NCBI GenBank assembly: GCA_030654175.1 | Contig: JAURXZ010000049.1 | Coordinates: forward strand, 28,334 to 92,333 | Direction: 5' to 3' | Length of the DNA stretch: 64,000 nt | DNA from: Bacteroidia bacterium | Lineage (GTDB): Bacteria; Bacteroidota; Bacteroidia; 2-12-FULL-35-15 | The notes under the pieces: model-generated | What the model was told of the DNA's origin: nothing | The model's input: only the letters and a program-made list of their open reading frames with translations | Databases searched by the model: none | Part shown: positions 57,221 to 64,000 of the stretch, piece after piece | Position numbering within the stretch: the first letter of the stretch is position 1 | How the letters are laid out: every line of letters starts with the position of its first letter | Position numbers and translations under genes: made by a program

Positions 57221-58615
57221 ATGAAAGCAGTAACTCTTCAAATGAAGAATTCATTAATCATTTCAGCCATTCTTTTCTTTTCCGCTTTCCTGCAGAGAGA
57301 GGCTGGTGGAGGTGTGTTCGCACAGCAATTATCCTTTAGTAGCCAGTATTACACAAACCAATTTGTTGTAAACCCTGCATTTACGGGTAATAAGGAAAAG
57401 ATAAGGGCTTTTATAACACATCGTTCTCAATGGATCAGTGTGCCTGGTGCCCCGCAAACCAGTTATTTAACAATTGATGCACCTATTGAAGAAAAAAATG
57501 TTGGTATGGGACTAAAACTGTATTCCTATTCAACTGATATCCTAAGCAGGCTTGGAGCATTTGCAACGTATTCTTATAAAATAAAAATCAGTGATGATAA
57601 CAATTTATATTTCGGTCTGGCTTTAGGCATGCTTGATAACAAAATTAATTTTGCCAAAGCAGAAGTACACGATGTAAATGATCCGATCTTATTCCAACAA
57701 CAACAAAACAGAACTATTTTTAGTGCAGATTTTGGTGTTGCGTACACCTGGAAAAATCTTGAGGCCGGTTTTGCTGTTCCTCAGGTATTAGGTAACAAAA
57801 TAAAATACGGTACACTTGACGGTGCAGATAGTTATTATAATTTATCCCGGCATTACCAGGGTTCAGTAAAATATTTATTGGATGTAGACAAAGAAAAAGA
57901 GATCACGGCATATCCGATGATCATGTTTCGTTATGTGAAGGGCGCTCCATTTCAATTTGATATAAATGCTGTAGTTGATATGAAAAAAATGGGATGGGTA
58001 GGTTTTACCTATCATAGCAGTTATGCCCTTGCCATTAGTGCTGGTGTGCGGTATAAAAATTTAAGTTTAGGTTATGCTTTTGATCTTGGTATGAGCAAAA
58101 TTAAATCTTATACAGGCTCATCTACCGAGTTCTTATTAGGCTATACATTCACTAAAACTCCTTCTATCATTATAGATACTACAAGTGGTGAAGTTTGGGC
58201 TGAACAAATTCAATCCACCACAAATATGATTAAACCTGGAGATTTTGATGACGCTTATTGGAGGTCTCTTAATAAAAATGTGGATCAGGAGCAAATCTTT
58301 AATACCATTGTGGATGCTGTTGTTGCCGGTAAGCTGCAAGCGTATGACCTTATCACTGATTCACCTTTAACTGTTAGCCAGGTACAAGCCTTCCTAAGCC
58401 AAAAAAGCGGTAAAGGCAAAAGCAAAACACCTAAAAAGGTAACCGAAAAAGATATATCGAAGGTGAGAATGAGCGAAAAATGGATCTTTGACAAGCGCAA
58501 ATTTACATTGGTAAAACAAGTTATTCGAATTGACCTGCTTGTAAAAAGGCTGGATGAATTTGGACAATATTATGGGGATGACAGGCCTTTGTTTTATGTG
58601 AAATTGAAGAAATAA
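57221..58615 (+). CDS. PorP/SprF-family outer-membrane protein with C-terminal GldN-like domain
   Basis: The 464-residue protein (from ATG 57221, preceded by AGGAGA; an upstream TTG at 57152 is not credible) has a signal peptide ending VFAQ. A PorP/SprF barrel follows: QQLSFSSQYYTNQFVVNPAFTG, then RSQWISVPGAPQTSY, and a final strand near SSTEFLLGYTF. These proteins work in the T9SS export of type B cargo such as the preceding adhesin. Residues about 338-464 are extra: DFDDAYWR, then IVDAVVAGKLQAYD, LTVSQVQAFL, SEKWIFDKRKF and GDDRPLFYVKL. This matches the GldN/PorN pattern (YWR, GKIxAYD, EDWFFDKxR, RPLFWVYFP). The extension would lie in the periplasm, where GldN forms rings with GldK. Fusion is inferred from these motifs. 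Confidence 0.82.
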   Translation: MKAVTLQMKNSLIISAILFFSAFLQREAGGGVFAQQLSFSSQYYTNQFVVNPAFTGNKEKIRAFITHRSQWISVPGAPQTSYLTIDAPIEEKNVGMGLKLYSYSTDILSRLGAFATYSYKIKISDDNNLYFGLALGMLDNKINFAKAEVHDVNDPILFQQQQNRTIFSADFGVAYTWKNLEAGFAVPQVLGNKIKYGTLDGADSYYNLSRHYQGSVKYLLDVDKEKEITAYPMIMFRYVKGAPFQFDINAVVDMKKMGWVGFTYHSSYALAISAGVRYKNLSLGYAFDLGMSKIKSYTGSSTEFLLGYTFTKTPSIIIDTTSGEVWAEQIQSTTNMIKPGDFDDAYWRSLNKNVDQEQIFNTIVDAVVAGKLQAYDLITDSPLTVSQVQAFLSQKSGKGKSKTPKKVTEKDISKVRMSEKWIFDKRKFTLVKQVIRIDLLVKRLDEFGQYYGDDRPLFYVKLKK

Positions 58616-58694
58616 TTTCTTAGGTTTTATTTCGCTGGGTTAATTTAGGGGGGCTTAATATCAATCTGCTTTCAAAGTCATCAAGAAATGGTAC

Positions 58695-58742
58695 TTCCGA
58701 AATTGTTTCGGAATCTCGTAGATGCTGAAACAGGTTCAGCAT
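58695..58742. repeat. Two intergenic hairpins (TTCCGAAA/TTTCGGAA and ATGCTGAA/TTCAGCAT)
   Basis: Perfect 8-bp stems at 58695-58713 and 58722-58742. The second, with flanks GATGCTGAAACAGGTTCAGCATGA, is the same module as the block at 18151-18199. Confidence 0.65.
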
Positions 58743-58772
58743 GAAACAGCTTTAAAACTTAATCATCTTGTT

Positions 58773-58806
58773 AAATCCGCCCGAACATAGCTGTTCGGGC
58801 GGATTT
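58773..58806. terminator. Strong bidirectional terminator
   Basis: A perfect 15-bp stem (AAATCCGCCCGAACA, 58773-58787 with 58792-58806) has loop TAGC and is followed by TGTTTT on the plus strand and A/T-rich DNA on the other. It lies between the convergent PorP/SprF and arginase genes and touches the arginase stop. Confidence 0.85.
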
Positions 58807-58809
58807 GTT

Positions 58810-59754
58810 TTAATATGTTAATTGACTTACCACCTTTTGTAAAATTTCAAAGGTGTTTTCCGCCATTAGATTTTCTTTATCAAGTGTAGGATTAACTTCA
58901 CAGATCTCAAAGCAACATACCTTTTCATTTTGTACCAAACGTACACATAAACTGCCTGCTTCTTTTTCTGTAATTCCATTTCGTACCGGAGTTCCTGTTC
59001 CTTTTGAAATGGATGAATCCATGCTATCCACATCAAATGAAACATAAATTAAATTACAGTGTGTTAAATGAGCCAGCGCATCTCGGGCAATTTTTTCTAC
59101 TCCGTTGCGCTTCACTTCAGCAGTGGTAAATGTTTTTACTTTATGCTTTTTAAGTAAATAGGTTTCTTCGGGCTCCACATCACGTACACCAATATAAACA
59201 ATGTCTTTGTAAGTTATTTTAGGGCTTATACCACCTACTTTTTTTAATTTATTCCAAAGATCGATAGTATCCTTATCGGGCTTATTCATTTTGTTGGCTA
59301 TATTATCTTCAGCAAGAGAAACAGCTATGGGCATACCGTGCATATTACCCGTTGGAGTAGTATAAGGGCTATGAATATCGGAGTGTGCATCAATCCAGAT
59401 AACTCCTAATTTTTGTTTAGGATAAGCCATTTTAATTCCGGCAATGGTTCCTCCTGCAGTACTGTGATCTCCAGCTAAAACTATTGGAAAACCATTTTTC
59501 TTTAATGTTTGAGAAACAACGGCTGCCAAACGTTCATAAATACTTAAAATACCGCTGATACGCTTTGCATAGGTTGTTTTTGTCGGCTCAAATAGTAATT
59601 GATTTTCGGTTTTTATTTCCAGGGATTCAATTTGTTTGAACATATTGCTTCCATAATCGAGAGCTGCAATTTTTATTGCATCCACCCCCATACTGGCACC
59701 ACGGGTTCCTGCGCCTATTTCTGATTTTACTTCAATAAATTTTACATTTTTCAT
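58810..59754 (-). CDS. Arginase
   Basis: The 314-residue ureohydrolase hydrolyses L-arginine to ornithine and urea. All binuclear Mn ligands are present: H97 in GDHS, D122, H124 and D126 in DAHSD, and D241 and D243 in FDVDSMD. GTRGASMGV and GNMHGMP are the arginase forms; agmatinases differ at the second. It is divergently arranged with an arginine decarboxylase gene, so arginine-derived ornithine, urea and agmatine metabolism meet here. Agmatinase cannot be fully excluded because agmatine is the product of the neighbour. A TATTTTTG box lies upstream at 59810-59803 on the minus strand. Confidence 0.87.
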   Translation of the reverse strand: MKNVKFIEVKSEIGAGTRGASMGVDAIKIAALDYGSNMFKQIESLEIKTENQLLFEPTKTTYAKRISGILSIYERLAAVVSQTLKKNGFPIVLAGDHSTAGGTIAGIKMAYPKQKLGVIWIDAHSDIHSPYTTPTGNMHGMPIAVSLAEDNIANKMNKPDKDTIDLWNKLKKVGGISPKITYKDIVYIGVRDVEPEETYLLKKHKVKTFTTAEVKRNGVEKIARDALAHLTHCNLIYVSFDVDSMDSSISKGTGTPVRNGITEKEAGSLCVRLVQNEKVCCFEICEVNPTLDKENLMAENTFEILQKVVSQLTY

Positions 59755-59910
59755 ACCGTTATATGGTTTTTATTTTCGTATTTTTTTTATTACCAATGCT
59801 CACAAAAATACAAACCTTTTGTATTATTTAAAGGGGCAATATCGTCTATTCTATTAATGGTACAATTTTTTAATTGATAAACTTATTTAAAAGATATCAA
59901 AGTATTTAAA

Positions 59911-59918
59911 TACCTTTG
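59911..59918 (+). promoter_or_regulatory. -7 promoter box (TACCTTTG) for arginine decarboxylase
   Basis: TACCTTTG matches TAnnTTTG; TTTA at 59886 lies 21 nt upstream in the -33 position. The box ends 36 nt before the ATG at 59955. Confidence 0.55.
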
Positions 59919-59954
59919 CAAAATAATAGAAAACTACTCAATTTCTGGTGAAGA

Positions 59955-61352
59955 ATGGAAAATAAATACAGTGATTTAATTCAGCAAACCTTCGATTTTC
60001 CACAAGAAGGCTTTGAAGTTATAGATGACGAACTTCATTTTAATAATATTCCTTTAATGGATATAATTAAACAATATGGTACTCCATTAAAAATTTCTTA
60101 TTTACCAAAGATAAGTTCTCAAATTCAAAAAGCCAAAAAAATATTTAATGTGGCTATTGCAAAAGCTGATTACAAAGGCAAATATACATATTGTTATTGT
60201 ACCAAAAGTTCTCATTTTTCTTTTGTGCTGGAAGAAGCTTTGAAAAATGATATTCATTTGGAAACATCTTCTGCTTTTGATGTTCCTATTGTTCGTTCGT
60301 TATATACTGCCGGCAAAATTGCAAAAGATACGTATATCATCAATAATGGATATAAACGACCTGCATACTTAAAGTATATCAGCGAATTAGTGAATGATGG
60401 CTTTGTGAATACCATTCCTATTCTGGATAATAAAAACGAATTGGCTCCTTTAGAAAAACTTTGCAAAAAAAAGTTTAAGGTTGGAATACGTGTTGCTACT
60501 GATGAGGAACCTAAATTTGAATTTTATACATCCCGCTTGGGGATCAGACAGGCTGATATTATTGATTATTATAACGGCCATATTAAGAACAGTTCAAAAT
60601 GTGAGTTAAAAATGCTCCATTTCTTTATCAATACCGGTATTAAAGATACTACCTACTATTGGACTGAATTAACAAAATGCATAAACGTATATTGTGATCT
60701 TAAAAAAGTTTGTTCCAGCCTTGATTCATTGGATATTGGAGGAGGATTTCCAATTCGTGCCTCCTTAGGTTTCAACTACGATTATGGGTATATGGCGGAT
60801 GAAATAATTCAAAAGATCAAAAATGTATGTGATGAGAGAGGGGTAGATGAACCCAATATTTTTACTGAATTTGGCAGTTTTACAGTAGGTGAGAGTGGTG
60901 CAGCATTATATTCAATTGTAGATATAAAAAAACAAAATGATAATGAACTTTGGTACATGATCGATAGTTCATTCATTACTACCTTACCCGATACCTGGGG
61001 TATTAAACAGAAATTTATTTTGTTGGCTATTAATCATTGGGAAAAAGAATACCAACGTGTGAATTTAGGTGGTTTAACATGCGACAGCGAGGATTATTAT
61101 AATGCTGAATCGCATTTAAATCAGGTTTATATGCCAATAGTTAATGAAAAACAAAAAGAGCCTTTGTACCTTGGTTTTTTTCATACCGGTGCTTACCAGG
61201 AATCTTTAGGAGGCTATGGCGGAATTCAACATTGTTTGATACCTGCTCCCAAGCATGTGATCATTGATAAGGATGAGGATGGAAAAATCACAACACGTTT
61301 ATTTGCAAAGGAACAAAGTTTTAAATCCATGATGAAAACGTTGGGATATTAA
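59955..61352 (+). CDS. speA: Arginine decarboxylase (short Bacteroidota SpeA-type, PLP-dependent)
   Basis: The 465-residue fold-type III decarboxylase has the PLP lysine K84 in YCYCTKSSH, LHFFINTGI for the barrel His, LDIGGGFPI for the phosphate-binding glycines and FTEFGSFTVGESGA near the active site. The C-terminal barrel contains GAYQESLGGYGGIQHCL. It is much shorter than E. coli SpeA (about 650) but the size matches Bacteroidota versions. It converts arginine to agmatine, the first step of polyamine synthesis. A decayed copy of its last ~60 codons lies at 62261-62441. Confidence 0.85.
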   Translation: MENKYSDLIQQTFDFPQEGFEVIDDELHFNNIPLMDIIKQYGTPLKISYLPKISSQIQKAKKIFNVAIAKADYKGKYTYCYCTKSSHFSFVLEEALKNDIHLETSSAFDVPIVRSLYTAGKIAKDTYIINNGYKRPAYLKYISELVNDGFVNTIPILDNKNELAPLEKLCKKKFKVGIRVATDEEPKFEFYTSRLGIRQADIIDYYNGHIKNSSKCELKMLHFFINTGIKDTTYYWTELTKCINVYCDLKKVCSSLDSLDIGGGFPIRASLGFNYDYGYMADEIIQKIKNVCDERGVDEPNIFTEFGSFTVGESGAALYSIVDIKKQNDNELWYMIDSSFITTLPDTWGIKQKFILLAINHWEKEYQRVNLGGLTCDSEDYYNAESHLNQVYMPIVNEKQKEPLYLGFFHTGAYQESLGGYGGIQHCLIPAPKHVIIDKDEDGKITTRLFAKEQSFKSMMKTLGY

Positions 61353-61446
61353 ATTAATCTGAAAAATGATTGGTTAAGAATCAATAAGATATTTTATCTT
61401 TATCAAATTAAACTTTGAAAAAGATAAAATTGTTTTAAAAAAATCA

Positions 61447-62130
61447 ATGAAAAAGACATTAATTTTTAGTTTTATTACTTTTACAACCTTATTGCTATGG
61501 GTACGTTGCGGTTCTCCTTCTAATAAAGAAAACTTTATTTCGGAAGGTACCATTACATATAATGCAGAAGTTGTTGATTCGGAAAGCCCAATGGCAATGC
61601 TGGCTCCAAGTAAAATGACTTTTAAGTTCAAAAACAATAAATCAGCTGTGGAGATGAGCGCAGGGATGGGAATGTTGACCACATCTTTTATTTCAGATCC
61701 GGAAACAAAAATTTTCACTCAATTAATCAAATTGATCGGAGAAAAATATTCAGTAATTCAAAACGCTGCTGAAATAAAAAAAGAAAACGAATTATTTAAT
61801 TTAGAAGTTACACCAACAAAAGAAACTAAAATAATTGCCGGTTATAATTGTAAAAAAGTAAATGTACATTACAAAGGAGAGGAATCATCGGACAGTTATG
61901 CTTATTATACTACTGATCTAAATGTTCAAAATCCAAATTTTGCCAGTCCTTTTTATATGTTAGATGGTGTATTGATGGAATTTCAAATTAAAAAATTTGG
62001 TCTGGAAATGAAATTCACTGCAACATCAGTAGTGGAGGAAGACGTAGATAATTCTACTTTTGGACTGCCGGATGATTACAAACAAATATCATTGGAAGAA
62101 ATGACCAATAAGTTGGCCGAATTCCAATAG
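61447..62130 (+). CDS. DUF4412-like secreted/lipoprotein, copy 1
   Basis: The 227-residue protein has a hydrophobic N-terminus ending LLLWVRCGSPS. The Cys may be a lipobox residue, but Arg at -1 is poor for signal peptidase II. The body has SEGTITYNAEVVD, LAPSKMTFKFKNN, TSFISDPETK, TKIIAGYNCKKV and GLEMKFTATSV, the pattern of DUF4412-type proteins. The function is unknown. It is the original member of a tandem duplication with the gene at 62540, with which it is highly similar along its whole length. Confidence 0.75.
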   Translation: MKKTLIFSFITFTTLLLWVRCGSPSNKENFISEGTITYNAEVVDSESPMAMLAPSKMTFKFKNNKSAVEMSAGMGMLTTSFISDPETKIFTQLIKLIGEKYSVIQNAAEIKKENELFNLEVTPTKETKIIAGYNCKKVNVHYKGEESSDSYAYYTTDLNVQNPNFASPFYMLDGVLMEFQIKKFGLEMKFTATSVVEEDVDNSTFGLPDDYKQISLEEMTNKLAEFQ

Positions 62131-62260
62131 GTATAAACTAATTACCGAAAAGTAAGAAATTCAAGCAATTCAAGTTTCCTCAATAAAACATTCCAATAAG
62201 TATAGTTTTTATAAGTAATTCTGCAGGTATATAAAATTCATACCGATTCTAATATAGAGA

Positions 62261-62441
62261 AATCAAAAAAACTTTGTATCTGTTTTTTTCATTCAGGAGC
62301 TTATCATGAATCCTTTGAAGGGGTTGAAAATTGAACATTGTTTGATTCCTTCGCCCAAACATGCAATCATTGATAGAGATGGGCGGTGGTGAAATCACAA
62401 CACCTTTATTTGCCAAGTAACACAGTTAAAATCCCACGATG
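62261..62441 (+). pseudogene. Decayed 3' fragment of arginine decarboxylase
   Basis: The stretch aligns with speA 61150-61335. Matching pieces are TTTTTTTCATTCAGGAGCTT, GAACATTGTTTGATTCCT, CATGCAATCATTGATAGAGA and AAATCACAACACCTTTATTTGC. In frame it gives FFHSGAYHESFEG and then hits a stop; several indels and substitutions follow. The spacer after it also matches the spacer after speA (ATCAATAA...TATTTATCTTT). It is therefore part of the duplicated segment and not a gene. Confidence 0.88.
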
Positions 62442-62539
62442 CCCCTGGTTTTTAAATTATTATTTTAGAATGATATTCAAGTTAATCAATAAATTATTTA
62501 TCTTTAACCAATTAAGTAGAAATATTGTTTGAAAATTCG

Positions 62540-63220
62540 ATGAAGAAACGATTAATTTTTAGTTTTATCTTTTTTGTAAATTTAGTTTTATGGATAAGTT
62601 GTAGTCCCCCCGTAGACGAAGGTTTTATTTCGGAAGGCCTGATCACCTATAATGCAGAAGTTATTGATACAGAAAGCCCGATGGCAAGTATGGCTCCAAG
62701 CAAAATGAAAATCAAGTTCAAAGATAATAAATCGTCTGCCGAAATGAGCGCAGGGATGGGACTTTTGACCACATCATTTATTTCAGAACCAGAAACAAAA
62801 ACATTTACCCAGTTGATCAGGTTCATGGATAAAAAATATTCTGTGATCCAAAATGCTGCGGAAATAAAAAAAGAAAACGAATTATTTAATTTAGAAGTTA
62901 TTCCAACCAAAGAAACTAAAATAATTGCCGGTTATAAATGTAAAAAAGTAATCATTCATTACAAAGGTGGCGATCCTCTGGACTATCCTGTTTATTATAC
63001 TACCGACCTGGATATCAAAAATCCTAATTTTGCAAATCCTTATTATATGATAGATGGGGTTTTGATGGAATATAAAATCAAAAAATTTGGGCTTGAAATG
63101 AAATTTACTGCTGCATCAGTAACAAAAGAAGAGATTGAGAATGCTACGTTCGAACTTCCAAATGATTATAAACAGATATCGATGGAAGAAATGACAGATC
63201 TCTTTATCGATTTTCAATAG
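62540..63220 (+). CDS. DUF4412-like lipoprotein, copy 2
   Basis: The 226-residue protein starts at the ATG at 62540, matching the start of copy 1; a TTG 15 bp upstream is not used in the alignment. The N-terminus ends VLWISCSPP, a good lipobox (Ser at -1), so this copy is probably a lipoprotein while copy 1 is less certain. The body keeps all the blocks of copy 1 (SEGLITYNAEVID, MAPSKMKIKFKDN, TSFISEPETK, TKIIAGYKCKKV). The copies lie about 1,090 bp apart. The function is unknown. Confidence 0.78.
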   Translation: MKKRLIFSFIFFVNLVLWISCSPPVDEGFISEGLITYNAEVIDTESPMASMAPSKMKIKFKDNKSSAEMSAGMGLLTTSFISEPETKTFTQLIRFMDKKYSVIQNAAEIKKENELFNLEVIPTKETKIIAGYKCKKVIIHYKGGDPLDYPVYYTTDLDIKNPNFANPYYMIDGVLMEYKIKKFGLEMKFTAASVTKEEIENATFELPNDYKQISMEEMTDLFIDFQ

Positions 63221-63272
63221 ATACCAATAAAGCAATTGGCAATTTATCAATAGGCAATAAAAACAATTTAAA

Positions 63273-63391
63273 CAATTTTACAATTTATCAGTAGGCAATT
63301 ATGCAATTTAACCAATCCTGATTGTCTATTGCAAAATTGCTTAATTGTCAAAATTCCTTCTTACATTGCCTACTGAAAAATTGTTAAATTG
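63273..63391. repeat. 28-bp imperfect inverted repeat between paralogues
   Basis: The arm 63273-63300 pairs with 63364-63391 with about three mismatches; the shared core is CAGTAGGCAA/TTGCCTACTG. Additional CAATTT and AGGCAAT modules repeat around it. This fills most of the 221-bp gap between copy 2 and the third paralogue. Confidence 0.65.
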
Positions 63392-63441
63392 TACCATTAC
63401 CATTACCCTAACTAACCAACGTTCCAACAATTAAAATTCCC

Positions 63442-64000
63442 ATGAAAAAAACAATATTGGCGATCAGCCTTTCCATATTGTGCTTTATAAAAGTTAACGC
63501 ACAAAACAATTCAAACTTTGAAGGTACTGTAACCTATAGTATATCCTTTGAAGGTTCAGGGCTTCCTCCAGAAGCATTAGCAATGTTTAAAGGTTCTGAA
63601 ACCGTTACATACATAAAGTCGGATAAATTCAGGGTGGACATGAATATGCCAATGCAAAGTTCTACCTTTATTATGGATAACAAAAATAAAAATATAGTTT
63701 CCCTGATGGATATTATGGGGAAAAAGTATTTAATTAAAATGAATGAATCGGATATTAAAAAGGAACAGGATACGGCTCCTGAAATACTCATAAAATATAC
63801 CGAAGAAACAAAAATGATAGCAGGGTATAAATGTAAAAAGGCTGAAATAACCTCAAAAGAAAGTAACGGTGCGGCAATAGATGTGTTTTATTCAGAAGAG
63901 ATCCCAACTAATGATATTAAGCCTGTTTACAAAGGTTTAAAAGGCTTTCCTTTGGAATATTCCATAAATCAGGGTGGCATGGAAATGAAACTTACCGCAA
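63442..64000 (+). CDS. DUF4412-like secreted protein, third paralogue (partial, 3' end missing)
   Basis: The frame is open from ATG 63442 to the window edge, giving 186 codons so far. It has a signal peptide (1-20, ending VNAQ). The mature part shares the family blocks with copies 1 and 2: FEGTVTYSISFEG, EETKMIAGYKCKKAEI, then FYSEEIPTND and GGMEMKLTA. Similarity is much lower than between copies 1 and 2, so it is an older paralogue. It is exported but not obviously lipidated. The function is unknown. Confidence 0.75.
   Translation, partial: MKKTILAISLSILCFIKVNAQNNSNFEGTVTYSISFEGSGLPPEALAMFKGSETVTYIKSDKFRVDMNMPMQSSTFIMDNKNKNIVSLMDIMGKKYLIKMNESDIKKEQDTAPEILIKYTEETKMIAGYKCKKAEITSKESNGAAIDVFYSEEIPTNDIKPVYKGLKGFPLEYSINQGGMEMKLTA

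Noticed and set aside
62525..62539. TTG start for the second DUF4412-like gene
   Set aside because: The duplicate gene starts at the aligned ATG (62540), and the extra residues have no counterpart.

Overview
The window comes from the chromosome of an A+T-rich member of the Bacteroidota, probably an environmental gliding or surface-attached relative of the Sphingobacteria/Chitinophaga/Cytophaga groups. The evidence is: a PorP/SprF-type outer-membrane protein, a type B and a type A type IX secretion (T9SS) sorting domain, a GWxTD protein, an Omp28-like protein, many TAnnTTTG promoter boxes, few Shine-Dalgarno sites, and intergenic repeat families typical of this phylum. No prophage, integrase, transposase or CRISPR array is visible.

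Layout. 1-600: end of a histidine kinase overlapping a single-domain response regulator. 706-5419: lipid-initiation pair (PlsB-like acyltransferase overlapping gpsA), maf, a strong hairpin terminator, and the tRNA-modification gene mtaB. 5742-10137: three tightly packed genes that look like a MukB/MksB-type SMC complex (SMC ATPase, kleisin-size subunit, MksE-like subunit) without the MksG/JetD nuclease. 10257-15330: mostly minus-strand envelope genes (glycosyltransferase, cupin, GWxTD protein, Omp28-like T9SS cargo) with a tRNA-Ser(UGA) and a small membrane protein. 15707-18108: ECF sigma factor plus a one-TM partner that may be its anti-sigma. 18400-27243: secreted/outer-membrane proteins of unknown role, an SDR oxidoreductase, a 7TM-HD PgpH-like protein, a thiolase, an NlpC/P60 peptidase and a UbiA prenyltransferase.

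27791-56869 is one uninterrupted 9,692-codon gene, about 45% of the window. It encodes a giant secreted adhesin: signal peptide, glycine-rich domain, 7 class A PKD-like repeats, mixed Ig-like repeats, 83 contiguous class B PKD-like repeats of about 92 residues (two more lie upstream), a true PKD domain and a gliding/T9SS type B C-terminal domain. The array has a higher-order structure: exact 840-bp, 543-bp, 828-bp and 2757-bp super-repeats, and a recurring CxCNH linker. The next gene encodes PorP/SprF carrying a C-terminal extension that resembles GldN/PorN. Together they look like a self-contained adhesin plus dedicated T9SS outer-membrane partner, physically linked to the motor/ring component.

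58810-64000: divergent arginase and arginine decarboxylase genes (polyamine/arginine metabolism), then a tandem duplication in which a DUF4412-like lipoprotein gene was copied together with the 3' end of the decarboxylase gene, leaving a decayed decarboxylase fragment between the copies. A third, more distant paralogue runs off the end of the window.
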